64,000 nucleotides of DNA from assembly GCA_964360255.1 (NCBI GenBank), contig CAYHVK010000001.1, positions 124,001-188,000 on the forward strand. Direction: 5' to 3'. This stretch comes from CAYHVK01 sp964360255 (GTDB taxonomy: Bacteria > Bdellovibrionota > Bdellovibrionia > Bdellovibrionales > UBA1609). The notes under the pieces are model-generated. The model saw only the letters and a list, made by a program, of their open reading frames with translations, was not told the DNA's origin and did not search any database. Position numbers and translations under genes: made by a program. Positions 24,703 to 33,667 of this stretch are shown piece after piece (the stretch's first letter is position 1; each line of letters starts with the position of its first letter).

Positions 24703-25173
24703 ATGACAAAGAAAACCAGCAAAAAACCAGCCGCTCAAGCCATTTACGCTCAAACCTTCACTGCCAACTTCTCGGACTGTGACCCTGAGCAGATTCTTTT
24801 CTTCGCCCATTACTTCAAGTGGGCTCATGATGCCATTGAGGGCCTCACTCACCATAAGAAGCTTTGGTCCACTTGGTTTGATAGTCAAAGCTGGGGCGCA
24901 CCCCTCAGACATGTTGAAGCGGACTACTTTGCACCTTTAGCATTTGGCGAAACAGCAGAAGCTCAGATCCATGTGGCTCATATCGGTGACACATCGATTA
25001 CATTTGAAACTCATTTCGTAGCCAATACTAAAAACATCACTGGTAAAAAATCAGTGCCTAAATTGACTGCAGTGGTGAGAACTATTCATGTTTTCGTTGA
25101 TCGTAAAACTTTTAAGCCGACTCAGGTTCCTAAAGAAGTCCACGAACGCTTGAGAACGCCTCGCAAAATCTAA
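24703..25173 (+). CDS. Hotdog-fold thioesterase, candidate DHNA-CoA hydrolase
   Basis: 156 residues of the 4HBT family. The conserved opening FSDCDPEQILFFAHYFKWAHDAIE keeps the catalytic Asp, and LRHVEADYFAPLAFGE, the following strand and the VRTIHVFVD strand align with the cyanobacterial DHNA-CoA thioesterase (MenI, Slr0204 type). Hydrolysis of DHNA-CoA is the one menaquinone step not otherwise encoded here, and the gene sits between the men genes and the polyprenyl synthase, so it is the natural candidate. A general YbgC-like acyl-CoA thioesterase is the alternative. The N-terminus is Lys-rich. Confidence 0.7.
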   Translation: MTKKTSKKPAAQAIYAQTFTANFSDCDPEQILFFAHYFKWAHDAIEGLTHHKKLWSTWFDSQSWGAPLRHVEADYFAPLAFGETAEAQIHVAHIGDTSITFETHFVANTKNITGKKSVPKLTAVVRTIHVFVDRKTFKPTQVPKEVHERLRTPRKI

Positions 25174-25269
25174 GTTGCCCAGCTGAGCAAAACTGGCTCG
25201 CCTATCATTTACATTAGTTTTTAAATTATACACATTTGAGTACAGACTGTTTTTGCTCAACTAAGCAAC
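25174..25269. repeat. Imperfect long inverted repeat
   Basis: GTTGC and TGAGCAAAA at 25174-25192 are mirrored by TTTTGCTCA and GCAAC at 25251-25269, with five-base mismatched segments in between and a 58-base AT-rich loop. It lies directly after the thioesterase stop, between convergent genes. It may be a decayed palindromic element. Confidence 0.5.
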
Positions 25270-25297
25270 ATGTACTCTGCCGGTGGTTACCGAGAAC

Positions 25298-25317
25298 AAA
25301 AGGTGCGATAGCGCCAC
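25298..25317 (-). terminator. Terminator of the men operon
   Basis: On the minus strand GTGGCG, CTAT, CGCAC with one bulge is followed by CTTTTG, 23 bases past the menE stop. Confidence 0.5.
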
Positions 25318-25339
25318 TTTCACCTGCTGCCCACCTAAT

Positions 25340-26491
25340 CTACAATCCGAGCTGCTTTTTAAGCTCTGCCGTTTTGATTTTACCTAAATCTGTTCGCGGT
25401 AAATGATCGACAATATAAAGGCCTTGAATGCGTTCATAGGGCGCAATATTTTTATTCAATGTCTCTACATATTTTTCAGCCAAGCCGCTGGCAATGCCTT
25501 CAAAAACGATAACCACTCTCGATTCGAGACGAGCATCGGCCTCAGCCAGTACCACCAAGCGAGTGTCTTGAATTAAAGTTTGAAATAAAGTCTGCAAACG
25601 CGAAAGATTCACAATCTCGCCGCCGACTTTAATCTGATCTTGCGTGCGACCTTTAAAACGGAGTTCTCGGCCCTCAAGTTCAACGAAATCTGAAGTTAAA
25701 AACCAACCGTCTTTTTTAGGGTCTTCAACTCGCGAACCGCTCGCCGAAGCATAAACATAAGCTGAAAATAAAGCCGGGCTTTTTATTTCAAGACGACCAC
25801 CACTGACTCGCGCTTGAATGTGCGGAAGCAATAGCGCCGCCGGTACCGCTGGTAAAACCGACGCAAGCGAATCAAGCGGAACTGTCGCCACTTGCGAGCA
25901 CAGCTCTGACATTCCGTAAGTGGGCAGTAAAGGCCAACCCAAAGCGCGAGCCTCACGATACAAACTGTCTTGAAGAGCCCCGCCTCCGACTAAAACTAAA
26001 CGCAAACTGGCTGGAGCCCTCACACCCGCACGCACGAGATCATAAACTTGCGTGGGCACCAGAGACAAAAGCGTTACGCCCTGCTGATTGATTTCGCTGA
26101 TCACAGCTTCAGGGTTCCATTTAAAAAGTTCTCCGTTACTTTGCACAGAGATATCCACAACTTTAGATTTTGATAAATACGAACGAGCAAAAATCGCAAG
26201 ACCACCCACGTGAAAATGTGGCAGTACATTCAGCCACACATCACTGGCCGTCACCCTCATAAATTCATTGGCTCCTTGAGCCGCCGCTAAAAAAGCTGTG
26301 CGACTGAGGCCAATCAGTTTAATTTCTTCTACACTGGTTGTACCTGAAGAGCTGATCCAAATATGTTCTGGTAAATTCGGAAGCTGAGCTTTCTGAACCC
26401 AAGCTTTTTCAGTGGCAGGACGACGCGGATTCAATAAAACATGACTTCGCTCACCGGACTCAAAAAATTTTCTTAGAGAATGTGAGTCCAA
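25340..26491 (-). CDS. menE: o-Succinylbenzoate-CoA ligase
   Basis: ANL-family adenylating enzyme, 383 residues, activating o-succinylbenzoate to its CoA thioester. Seen are the phosphate-binding loop ISSSGTTS, LPHFHVGGLAI, GGGALQ, TYGMSELCSQVAT, FLTSDFVEL, the hinge region FKGRTQDQIKVGGEIV and the catalytic Lys motif LPRTDLGKIKT. It is shorter than most MenE (about 450-480) because the N-terminal part is trimmed, which is common in this branch. It overlaps menC by 19 bases and is the last gene of the operon. Confidence 0.9.
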   Translation of the reverse strand: MDSHSLRKFFESGERSHVLLNPRRPATEKAWVQKAQLPNLPEHIWISSSGTTSVEEIKLIGLSRTAFLAAAQGANEFMRVTASDVWLNVLPHFHVGGLAIFARSYLSKSKVVDISVQSNGELFKWNPEAVISEINQQGVTLLSLVPTQVYDLVRAGVRAPASLRLVLVGGGALQDSLYREARALGWPLLPTYGMSELCSQVATVPLDSLASVLPAVPAALLLPHIQARVSGGRLEIKSPALFSAYVYASASGSRVEDPKKDGWFLTSDFVELEGRELRFKGRTQDQIKVGGEIVNLSRLQTLFQTLIQDTRLVVLAEADARLESRVVIVFEGIASGLAEKYVETLNKNIAPYERIQGLYIVDHLPRTDLGKIKTAELKKQLGL

Positions 26492-27459
26492 TCCTGACGC
26501 TCCAAAAGTTGATCAAAACCTAAGCCCGTACCTTCTGGTGGCACGATAAATGGCCCGTCATTGCGAATGGTATCTTGAAAAGTAAAACCCTCGTAAACAT
26601 CGTGATGCTGAAGACCGCAAACGGCAATTCGCGATCCTTCTTCAGCCATTAAACTTTGCGCTTCAGCGTAAGCACTCATCTGCCCGATCGGAAAATCCAT
26701 GTAGTGGGTAAAAACAAAACGGCGATCATCGCCAGCAAAAGCTTTTAGAACTTCTCTCGGATCGATAATCGCAGGTTTAATGATCACCACGCGAGCGCCT
26801 TCAGCTTTTACAGCCAAAACATCAGCAGCCAAATCTAAAGCTAAATCAATGCCGAAGTTCTCTTGAATCCGCATCCACTCACGGGGCTCGTAAACAAATG
26901 GGTCTTCGATAAAATCAAGGTGCGGCTTCAGCCACGCCAAATTCTTCTCAAGCCAATTGGTGAATTTATCGCGAGAGATGCGACAGTTAAAATCAAGGCG
27001 CACTTTTGCATCGCCACCCAATTTTTCAACCAATGTTTTTAACATTTCAGTTTCAAGCATAAGATCGCCGCCGATTTTGACTTTAAACTCGGTGAAGCGT
27101 TGGCCTTGTAAAATCGGTAGACGGTTAAGATCGAAGTTTAAAAAGTCAGCGATGAAAAAATGATTTTTAATTCTGTTCTCGGTATAAAGCGATTCTTTAC
27201 GAGCGCGAGCTTCGGCATCCATACGGGCAAAGTGTAAAGAGCGCTTAGCCAAACGTGAAGGCTGACCGCGCAACATATTTTGCATTTCAATTTCTAGCGG
27301 ATGATCGCCAAACTGCTGATAAGGACAAAGATCGCTGTAACCTACAGCTCCATTTTCAAATTCAATGCGCAGAAGAGTACCCTTACGAAATTTACTCTGC
27401 TGATTGAGAGTCAGGGTTCCGATAGGATAGAGCTGATATGATGAAGTCCATAGTTTCAT
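26473..27459 (-). CDS. menC: o-Succinylbenzoate synthase
   Basis: Enolase-superfamily dehydratase of 328 residues converting SHCHC to o-succinylbenzoate. The catalytic barrel shows FKVKIGG (Lys pair), VRLDFNC and IEDPF (metal ligands), ALDLAAD and VVIIKPAI (second Lys). Sequence in this family drifts fast, but the motifs and the position between menA and menE settle the assignment. It shares an ATGA overlap with menA. Confidence 0.9.
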   Translation of the reverse strand: MKLWTSSYQLYPIGTLTLNQQSKFRKGTLLRIEFENGAVGYSDLCPYQQFGDHPLEIEMQNMLRGQPSRLAKRSLHFARMDAEARARKESLYTENRIKNHFFIADFLNFDLNRLPILQGQRFTEFKVKIGGDLMLETEMLKTLVEKLGGDAKVRLDFNCRISRDKFTNWLEKNLAWLKPHLDFIEDPFVYEPREWMRIQENFGIDLALDLAADVLAVKAEGARVVIIKPAIIDPREVLKAFAGDDRRFVFTHYMDFPIGQMSAYAEAQSLMAEEGSRIAVCGLQHHDVYEGFTFQDTIRNDGPFIVPPEGTGLGFDQLLERQDWTHIL

Positions 27460-28340
27460 AGTATTACCGTCAGGAATAATCCTAACGAAAGAAGGGCCCC
27501 AAAGCCAATATGTAAAGCGGCCGATTGTGCTAAAACTTGATTCATAGCTTGAGAAGGCTCTAAACGACGAACTTTAGAAATCACAATATACGCTAGCGGG
27601 AGCGTCAGCAGCGGCAATAAAGTGGCAACTAAACTGTTACCGTACCGAAACCAGTAAATATTAAGGGCAAAAGCAGTGGCGATAAGAAGTGCGATTTCAA
27701 AGCGGACAAAGCCCACTCCGAAACGGACCGCCAGAGTTTTTTTATTCACCAGCTTATCTTGATGAATATCACGTAAATTATTAACGGCTATGAGCACCGT
27801 TGCGAGTAGACCCACTTGTAGGCCTGCTACCAGCGCATCTAAAGACCACTCTTCAGTGTGCAGGTAATAAAGACCGACAACCGCAATGACTCCGAAAAAT
27901 AAGAGAACAAAAAGATCACCCAGGCCCAAATAGGCTAACGGAAAAATTCCACCGGTGTAAGAATAAGCCAAGAAAAGTGAAACAGCGCCGATGATAACAA
28001 TGGGCCAACCACCTTGAATCACGAGGGGAATACCACACAAAAGCGCGAGGAAGAGAAAAAAGACTCCGCCCACCATAACCATGCGAGGTTTTAACAAGCC
28101 ACTTTGCGTGACCCGTTTCGGGCCCACGCGATGCTCGGTGTCTGCACCTTTATGAAAATCAATGGCGTCGTTAATAAGGTTAGTGGCAATTTGAATAAAA
28201 AGACTGGCGAGTAAAGCCAAACCACTCACCCACCACAGAATCGGTTGCTCATTATAATAAACGAGCGTTGTACCAACAAGAATCGGCACAACGGCGGCAG
28301 TCAAAGTCTTCGGGCGAAATGCCAAGAGCCAGCTTTTCAT
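27456..28340 (-). CDS. menA: DHNA polyprenyltransferase
   Basis: Membrane enzyme joining 1,4-dihydroxy-2-naphthoate to the polyprenyl tail, 294 residues with eight or nine transmembrane segments. LRDIHQD and NDAIDFHKGAD are the two aspartate motifs, both intact, and the start RPKTLTAAVVPILVG is typical of MenA. It lies between menB and menC in the operon. Confidence 0.92.
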   Translation of the reverse strand: MKSWLLAFRPKTLTAAVVPILVGTTLVYYNEQPILWWVSGLALLASLFIQIATNLINDAIDFHKGADTEHRVGPKRVTQSGLLKPRMVMVGGVFFLFLALLCGIPLVIQGGWPIVIIGAVSLFLAYSYTGGIFPLAYLGLGDLFVLLFFGVIAVVGLYYLHTEEWSLDALVAGLQVGLLATVLIAVNNLRDIHQDKLVNKKTLAVRFGVGFVRFEIALLIATAFALNIYWFRYGNSLVATLLPLLTLPLAYIVISKVRRLEPSQAMNQVLAQSAALHIGFGALLSLGLFLTVIL

Positions 28341-28360
28341 CTGTTCGTTTTTCTTTCAGA

Positions 28361-29200
28361 CTACGGCAAACGTGGGAATTGCGAAAAATCAGGCTGACGT
28401 TTTTCGATGTAAGCATTTTTGCCTTCTTTTGCTTCTTCAGACATGTAGTAAAGAAGTGTGGCATTACCCGCCAAATCAAGAAGACCCATTTGACCATCAC
28501 AGTCTGCGTTCAGAGCTGATTTCAAACACCGAATCGCCAGCGGAGAATGCGCAAGCATCTCACGGCACCACTGCATGGTTTCAGTTTCAAGCTCTGCTAA
28601 AGGAACAACTTTATTAACTAAACCCATTTCAAGAGCTTGATCAGCATCGTACTGACGACAGAGATACCAAATCTCGCGGGCTTTTTTCTGGCCAACAATG
28701 CGAGCGAGGTAACTTGAACCTAAACCACCGTCGAAAGATCCAACTTTAGGACCCGTCTGACCGAAGCGAGCATTATCCGCGGCAATCGATAAATCACAAA
28801 CAACGTGAAGTACGTGTCCACCACCAATGGCGTAACCCGCGACCATGGCGACAACCGGCTTTGGTAAGCCACGAATTTGTTTTTGCAAATCTAAAACATT
28901 GAGGCGCGGAACTCCGCTTTCACCTACATAACCAGCATGTCCACGCACGCGTTGATCGCCGCCTGAACAGAAGGCGTCGGGGCCCTCACCTGTTAAAATC
29001 ACAACGCCAATTGAACTGTCATCACGGCAAATATCAAAAGCATTTCTCAGTTCATCAACAGTCAGTGGGCGAAAGGCATTGCGCACTTCAGGACGATTGA
29101 TCGTCACTTTCGCCACTCCATCCGCTGTTTTCTCAAGCTTGATGTCTGTGTAATCTTTAATTTTAATCCAATTTTCTGTTGAACGGATTGAAGCGCTCAT
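28361..29200 (-). CDS. menB: 1,4-Dihydroxy-2-naphthoyl-CoA synthase
   Basis: Crotonase-fold cyclase of 279 residues closing the naphthoate ring. CSGGDQRVRG, AGYAIGGGHVLHVVCDL, FGQTGPKVGSFDGG and the long C-terminal signature around YMSEEAKEGKNAY are characteristic of MenB rather than other enoyl-CoA hydratases. AGGAG precedes the ATG by five bases. A 45-base gap separates it from menH, the largest in the operon, so an internal promoter is possible. Confidence 0.95.
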   Translation of the reverse strand: MSASIRSTENWIKIKDYTDIKLEKTADGVAKVTINRPEVRNAFRPLTVDELRNAFDICRDDSSIGVVILTGEGPDAFCSGGDQRVRGHAGYVGESGVPRLNVLDLQKQIRGLPKPVVAMVAGYAIGGGHVLHVVCDLSIAADNARFGQTGPKVGSFDGGLGSSYLARIVGQKKAREIWYLCRQYDADQALEMGLVNKVVPLAELETETMQWCREMLAHSPLAIRCLKSALNADCDGQMGLLDLAGNATLLYYMSEEAKEGKNAYIEKRQPDFSQFPRLP

Positions 29201-29245
29201 AGGGTCTCCTGGTCATGAAATGAATATGCGAAGGGTCTACTACAA

Positions 29246-30037
29246 TTAGGCCTGGTCGGCAATGCGTACCAAATGCTCAGCAATAGCGTAAGGGTTATCA
29301 AAAAGCAGGCGGTGCCCACTACCCGGCACAGGCATCCAATTGCGAATGACCCCTTCGGCTTTAAGTGTTTGATAGAGCGGATGAATTTTAGGATCTGACT
29401 CTCCGCTGAGCCAATAAATACGATCTTGATGCTGGCGTAACATCTCAGCTTCGGCACGCATGTGACCCAAACTTAAATGGGTCAGTGCTCGCTTAAGTTT
29501 CTCGAGAGAATAATCCCCCAAAAAGCGCACCGGATCACCGGTATCTGAACGCCCCGAAACTTTAAAAATATCCTGAGCATTCCAAGCCGCTAAAAAATCG
29601 CTCCAGTTGTCTTCAGTGATTTGCTCGCTCCAGTTCAGATCAGACTGCAGTCGTCTTTGTTTTTCTTGCTGAGAAATCAATCCCGGATTGGGCGCAAGCA
29701 ATACTAAGGCATCAAAAGCTTCAGCATCTTTTAAAAAAAGATCGAGGGCTAGCCTTCCACCCAATGAGTAACCCATAAGAACACGCTTTGAGCCAGCCTC
29801 AGGGGTCAAATTAAAGGGAGCCGTCATCTTCAACGTTTTCTCAAAAAGCGCGGGCCATTTTTCAAATGAAGTGGGCAGAACATCGGTGCCATAACCAGAA
29901 AATAAATCAGGAGCGTAAAATTTGGCTTGAGGAATTAATTTCTTAAGCTCAGACGAAATCAAATCGAAGTCGCAGCCTTGACCTAAAAATCCGTGAAGCC
30001 CTATAAGGCGAAGATGATTAGCCAAGCGATAAACCAC
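29246..30037 (-). CDS. menH: SHCHC synthase, alpha/beta hydrolase
   Basis: 263 residues with the alpha/beta-hydrolase pattern: LHGFLGQGCDF near the start, the nucleophile elbow GYSLGGRL, GESDPKI as the acid region and GSGHRLL with the catalytic His. It should release pyruvate from SEPHCHC. Its start overlaps the end of menD by 20 bases. Assignment rests on motifs plus context, since MenH is hard to tell from other hydrolases by sequence alone. Confidence 0.85.
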   Translation of the reverse strand: MVYRLANHLRLIGLHGFLGQGCDFDLISSELKKLIPQAKFYAPDLFSGYGTDVLPTSFEKWPALFEKTLKMTAPFNLTPEAGSKRVLMGYSLGGRLALDLFLKDAEAFDALVLLAPNPGLISQQEKQRRLQSDLNWSEQITEDNWSDFLAAWNAQDIFKVSGRSDTGDPVRFLGDYSLEKLKRALTHLSLGHMRAEAEMLRQHQDRIYWLSGESDPKIHPLYQTLKAEGVIRNWMPVPGSGHRLLFDNPYAIAEHLVRIADQA

Positions 30038-31688
30038 TGATCAATTGGTCGTAGTTCGCCCAAAATTCTTGGGTTTGCTTTTCATCAGGTCTGATTTCGA
30101 TCACTTTATTATGAGAGTTCGCCGCGAATGCTGGTTTCAATTGCTCAGTCGACGTTACGCAAGCGTAATTAACGCTGAACATTTTCGCCCAATTTGAAAA
30201 TTCTAAGCTGTGCTGGTTTTCAAACTTCGTATCTTTAAACATCGGCTTAAAAATTTTTCCGCCAGAATTATTTATAATGGCGATTTTAAATGAAGCGCAG
30301 TAATTTTGCGTGGCAGGCCACAGACCGGCTAAATCATAAAGCGTACTGAGATCACCTAGCAAAATCACATTTTCGTATTTCTCTTCGGCCCAGCCTAAGA
30401 AAGTCGAAATCAAACCATCAATACCGTTCACGCCACGGTTACCGGCCACTTCAAGAGTGGATTCAATATTGTAATTAGCGGCCAAATCCCACTCACGAAT
30501 GGGCAAACTATTGCCGACGAACAATTTTGTCGGACGCTCGAACTGCACTGACATTTCATGAATTAAGCTCGGTTCAGCTAGTGGGAACTTCTCAAACAGC
30601 TCTTTGAGCTTTAAATACATTTCGCTATCACGGCTTAAAAATTTATCGCGCTGAATTTCTTGCAGTTCTTGATAAGCTTTAAGACCACTCAACTCTTGGC
30701 GAAGCATTTCAAAACCAGTGGCATAATCAAGGGGTTGAGTTTCAATGCGCGAAAGGCCAGAAAACGGACGATGGCTGAACGATAACACCGGCCATGCGGC
30801 TAAACGATCTTCAAGATCACGCCAGAGTCTTACGGTTGGCACCGAGCCAATACGAATAATTCCATCAAAGTAAGCCGTCACTTCTTTTGAAGCTAAAAAC
30901 TTATCGCCCGCTTGAATTCTCAAGGCGCTGAGCTTTTCGATTTCACGTAAACCCGAATGAGCTTCGAGATAAACCGGCTGATTGATTTCTAAAAGTAAAT
31001 CTATGGCCGCATCACGCAAACGACGATCAGAGGCCGTCGCTGCCGGAAGTTCTCCAACCACAACAACTGGATTCCGCGACTTTTTGAAAAAGTCTTTCAG
31101 GACCGCGCCCATATCTGCAAGAGAATCTGAAGGTGCCGCTGCTGTGCCGATGCTGATTTCGCCTGCGGATAATTCTAAGGGCTTGAGGTCACGGTCGATT
31201 AAAGGCTCTTTAAAACAAACGTTCATCTGCGAAGCCGAATCCGCCGAGAGAGTCCAAGTAAAGTCTTGGGTTTTGTCATCCCAATCTACGGCATTTATTT
31301 CTTTCACGTAATGAGAGAAAACTCCCACTTGCTCGATACTCTGTGGGGCCCCCTTACCGCGGAAATTTTTCGGCCGATCGGCACTGACAATCACCAGTGG
31401 CAAACCCGCATAGAAGGCTTCCATCACAGCCGGGTAAAGTTCAGCCACCGCCGTGCCCGACGTAGTCACGACCGCCACTGGGCGGCCGAATGCTTTAATA
31501 CGGCCCAAAGCAAAAAAAGCGGCCGAGCGCTCTTCGAAGAAATAATACACCTTAATTTGTGAAGAGGTCTGACCCAAAACTTTCACCAGGGGCGCATTTC
31601 TCGCCCCAGCGCAGACAATAATCTCGCGCACGCCACTCGCAAAGAGCTGCGCGATACATTTTTCTGCTAAGTCGATATTGTTCATCAT
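30018..31688 (-). CDS. menD: SEPHCHC synthase
   Basis: Thiamine-diphosphate enzyme of 556 residues joining isochorismate and 2-oxoglutarate. FFEERSAAFFALGRIKAFGR carries the cofactor-activating Glu, TTSGTAVAELYPAVMEA and SADRP follow, and the C-terminal domain shows GNRGVNGIDGLISTFLG and GDLSTLYDLAGL with INNSGGKIF, the TPP motif of MenD. It follows menF with a four-base gap. Its cofactor demand fits the thiamine uptake system at 6-9 kb. Confidence 0.95.
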   Translation of the reverse strand: MMNNIDLAEKCIAQLFASGVREIIVCAGARNAPLVKVLGQTSSQIKVYYFFEERSAAFFALGRIKAFGRPVAVVTTSGTAVAELYPAVMEAFYAGLPLVIVSADRPKNFRGKGAPQSIEQVGVFSHYVKEINAVDWDDKTQDFTWTLSADSASQMNVCFKEPLIDRDLKPLELSAGEISIGTAAAPSDSLADMGAVLKDFFKKSRNPVVVVGELPAATASDRRLRDAAIDLLLEINQPVYLEAHSGLREIEKLSALRIQAGDKFLASKEVTAYFDGIIRIGSVPTVRLWRDLEDRLAAWPVLSFSHRPFSGLSRIETQPLDYATGFEMLRQELSGLKAYQELQEIQRDKFLSRDSEMYLKLKELFEKFPLAEPSLIHEMSVQFERPTKLFVGNSLPIREWDLAANYNIESTLEVAGNRGVNGIDGLISTFLGWAEEKYENVILLGDLSTLYDLAGLWPATQNYCASFKIAIINNSGGKIFKPMFKDTKFENQHSLEFSNWAKMFSVNYACVTSTEQLKPAFAANSHNKVIEIRPDEKQTQEFWANYDQLISGLSLG

Positions 31689-31692
31689 AAAA

Positions 31693-32832
31693 TCAATTCG
31701 GTAGACTTAAAAAATCTTTTACGGTTCTGCGCTTGAGCTTGAGCTCTTCCCACTCTTTTTCAAACGTGCTTTGCGCGACGATTCCGCAGCCAGAACCTAT
31801 GAGTACGTCTTCTTGGTCCCATTGGATATTACGAATAGCGACAGCGAACTCTGAGAGCTGATTAAAATTATAAATACCAAACGGCGCACCATAACGATGG
31901 CGATGCACACGACCTTCAATCTTCTTCAGCCAATGAAAGTCTAAAGTTTTTGAGGATAAACCTAAGGCAGGTGTTGGATGAAGTTTCTGAATTAAGGCCT
32001 CAACGAAGCTCTCATCCGTCTGAGCACTCAATTTTAAATTTAAATCTGTGCGTAAGTGCGTGATCAGACCCACATCCCAAGGGTAAGGACCATTCATACT
32101 CAAATCACCCAGGGGACTTAAACGCTCGCTGATCATTTTTGTCACTAGACTCTGCTCGTGCACTTCTTTTTTATCTTCAAGGAGAGGATTTTTCTTTTCT
32201 AAATCGCTGCGACGAGTGCCGGCTAAAGACATAGTCTGCAAAATATTTTTATCGCCATGATAACTGAATAAAACTTCAGGGGTCGCACCGATCATTCCGG
32301 TCTCTAAGCTCCACTGCCCGTAAGCGCGGCGCAGCCCTGATTTATTGATCACTTGGGTGAGCATGGTGAGGCGTTTGGCGATATCGAATTCAAAGTTAGC
32401 TTTTTCAAAAACAACTGGCACAGCTTTTTCAAGACGGCCCTTTTTGATTTCACCTTGAATGGTCTTTAAAACTTTTTTGAAATGATCAGAGTCGGGCATT
32501 TCCCAATCAAAGTTTTGAAGTTGAAACTGAATGCGTTCAAGTTGCAACTCTTCCGTTCCTTGAGCGCGTTTCAATAAATTCGTGAGTTCTTCGCCCGTTT
32601 TTAATGAAAGATTTTCGTAGCGGAACCAAGGCTCCTCAACTTCAAGATAAAAATCTGGAGCATACAACCAAGGGCCATCACCAACAGGTTGGCGCGAAGT
32701 TATAAACTGACCCCAACCCACCAAATAAGAATCGCTATTGGGCATAGCAAATTCAGAAAAGTTGTACAGGAATCCGCTTTTCAGCCAATCCAGTACATCT
32801 TGGTCGGTCATTGTATGACTTGTGAAATTCAA
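31693..32832 (-). CDS. menF: Isochorismate synthase
   Basis: Chorismate-binding enzyme of 379 residues, first step of menaquinone synthesis. GMIGATPEVLFS, LAGTRR, LHPTPALGLS, GAPFGIYNF and SGCGIVAQSTFEKEWEE are the conserved blocks. The start taken is a TTG at 32832, because GGAGG lies eight bases ahead; an ATG seven codons on has no clear ribosome site. It opens the seven-gene men operon and diverges from ubiE, with about 100 bases between them. Confidence 0.9.
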   Translation of the reverse strand: MNFTSHTMTDQDVLDWLKSGFLYNFSEFAMPNSDSYLVGWGQFITSRQPVGDGPWLYAPDFYLEVEEPWFRYENLSLKTGEELTNLLKRAQGTEELQLERIQFQLQNFDWEMPDSDHFKKVLKTIQGEIKKGRLEKAVPVVFEKANFEFDIAKRLTMLTQVINKSGLRRAYGQWSLETGMIGATPEVLFSYHGDKNILQTMSLAGTRRSDLEKKNPLLEDKKEVHEQSLVTKMISERLSPLGDLSMNGPYPWDVGLITHLRTDLNLKLSAQTDESFVEALIQKLHPTPALGLSSKTLDFHWLKKIEGRVHRHRYGAPFGIYNFNQLSEFAVAIRNIQWDQEDVLIGSGCGIVAQSTFEKEWEELKLKRRTVKDFLSLPN

Positions 32833-32932
32833 ATTAAGGGCCTCCGCGAGCGGCCTATTTAATACTCAAAAATTACCCAGAAGTCTCTATAAAAGCTTTA
32901 CCTGGCAGGTCTCGTGCGGCATAAGGTTGCCT

Positions 32933-33667
32933 ATGAACAACACAAACGAACCGCAAAATAAGCCAACCGGGCCTCAACCTGAGTTTGTAAAAGATATCTT
33001 TTCGTCGATTGCTGGCACTTATGACAAAGCCAACGACGTTATAACCATGGGTATGGCGCGCGATTGGCGTAAAAAACTCGTTTCGTGGAGCGGCGCTAAA
33101 GCTGGCCAAAAGGTTTTAGATTGCGCCACCGGCACGGGTGACCTGGCCATCGATTTCAAAAGAGCGGTTGGAGCGGCCGGCTCGGTTTTAGGCACTGACT
33201 TCTGCAAAGAGATGCTCGATTTTGCGCCAGCAAAAGCTCAGGCCGAAGATTTAGAAATTAAATTTGAAGTGGCTGACGCCATGAACTTGCAATACGAATC
33301 TAACACTTTTGATGTGACTTCAATTTCTTATGGCATACGTAATGTGCAAGATCCAAAGGTGGCGTTAAAAGAAATGGCTCGCGTCACTCGCCCTGGCGGT
33401 CACGTGATGATTCTTGAAACTGGCGTGACTCGCGTGCCATTATTAAAATCGGCCATCGGTCTTTATTTCCGTCATATCGTCCCGCGTTTAGGCGGCTGGG
33501 TTTCTGGTAAACGCCAAGCTTATGAGTACCTGAATCGTTCGTCTTTAGCTTTTCCATCTGGCGAAGCGTTCTGTGAAATGATGCGCTCGACAGAGGCTTT
33601 CGATATTGTTGAGTATAAATCAATTATGGGCGGCGCAAGTTTTATTTATAAAGGCCGCGTAAAGTGA
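32933..33667 (+). CDS. ubiE: Demethylmenaquinone methyltransferase
   Basis: SAM-dependent C-methyltransferase (UbiE/MenG), 244 residues, last step of menaquinone synthesis. FSSIAGTYDKANDVITMGMARDW, the SAM motif VLDCATGTGDLA, ISYGIRNVQD and ARVTRPGGHVMILE are diagnostic. The frame is open 37 codons upstream, but homology begins at the ATG at 32933. As no ubiquinone genes are seen, its product is menaquinone. It is divergent from menF, so both ends of the pathway can be controlled from one intergenic region. Confidence 0.92.
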   Translation: MNNTNEPQNKPTGPQPEFVKDIFSSIAGTYDKANDVITMGMARDWRKKLVSWSGAKAGQKVLDCATGTGDLAIDFKRAVGAAGSVLGTDFCKEMLDFAPAKAQAEDLEIKFEVADAMNLQYESNTFDVTSISYGIRNVQDPKVALKEMARVTRPGGHVMILETGVTRVPLLKSAIGLYFRHIVPRLGGWVSGKRQAYEYLNRSSLAFPSGEAFCEMMRSTEAFDIVEYKSIMGGASFIYKGRVK

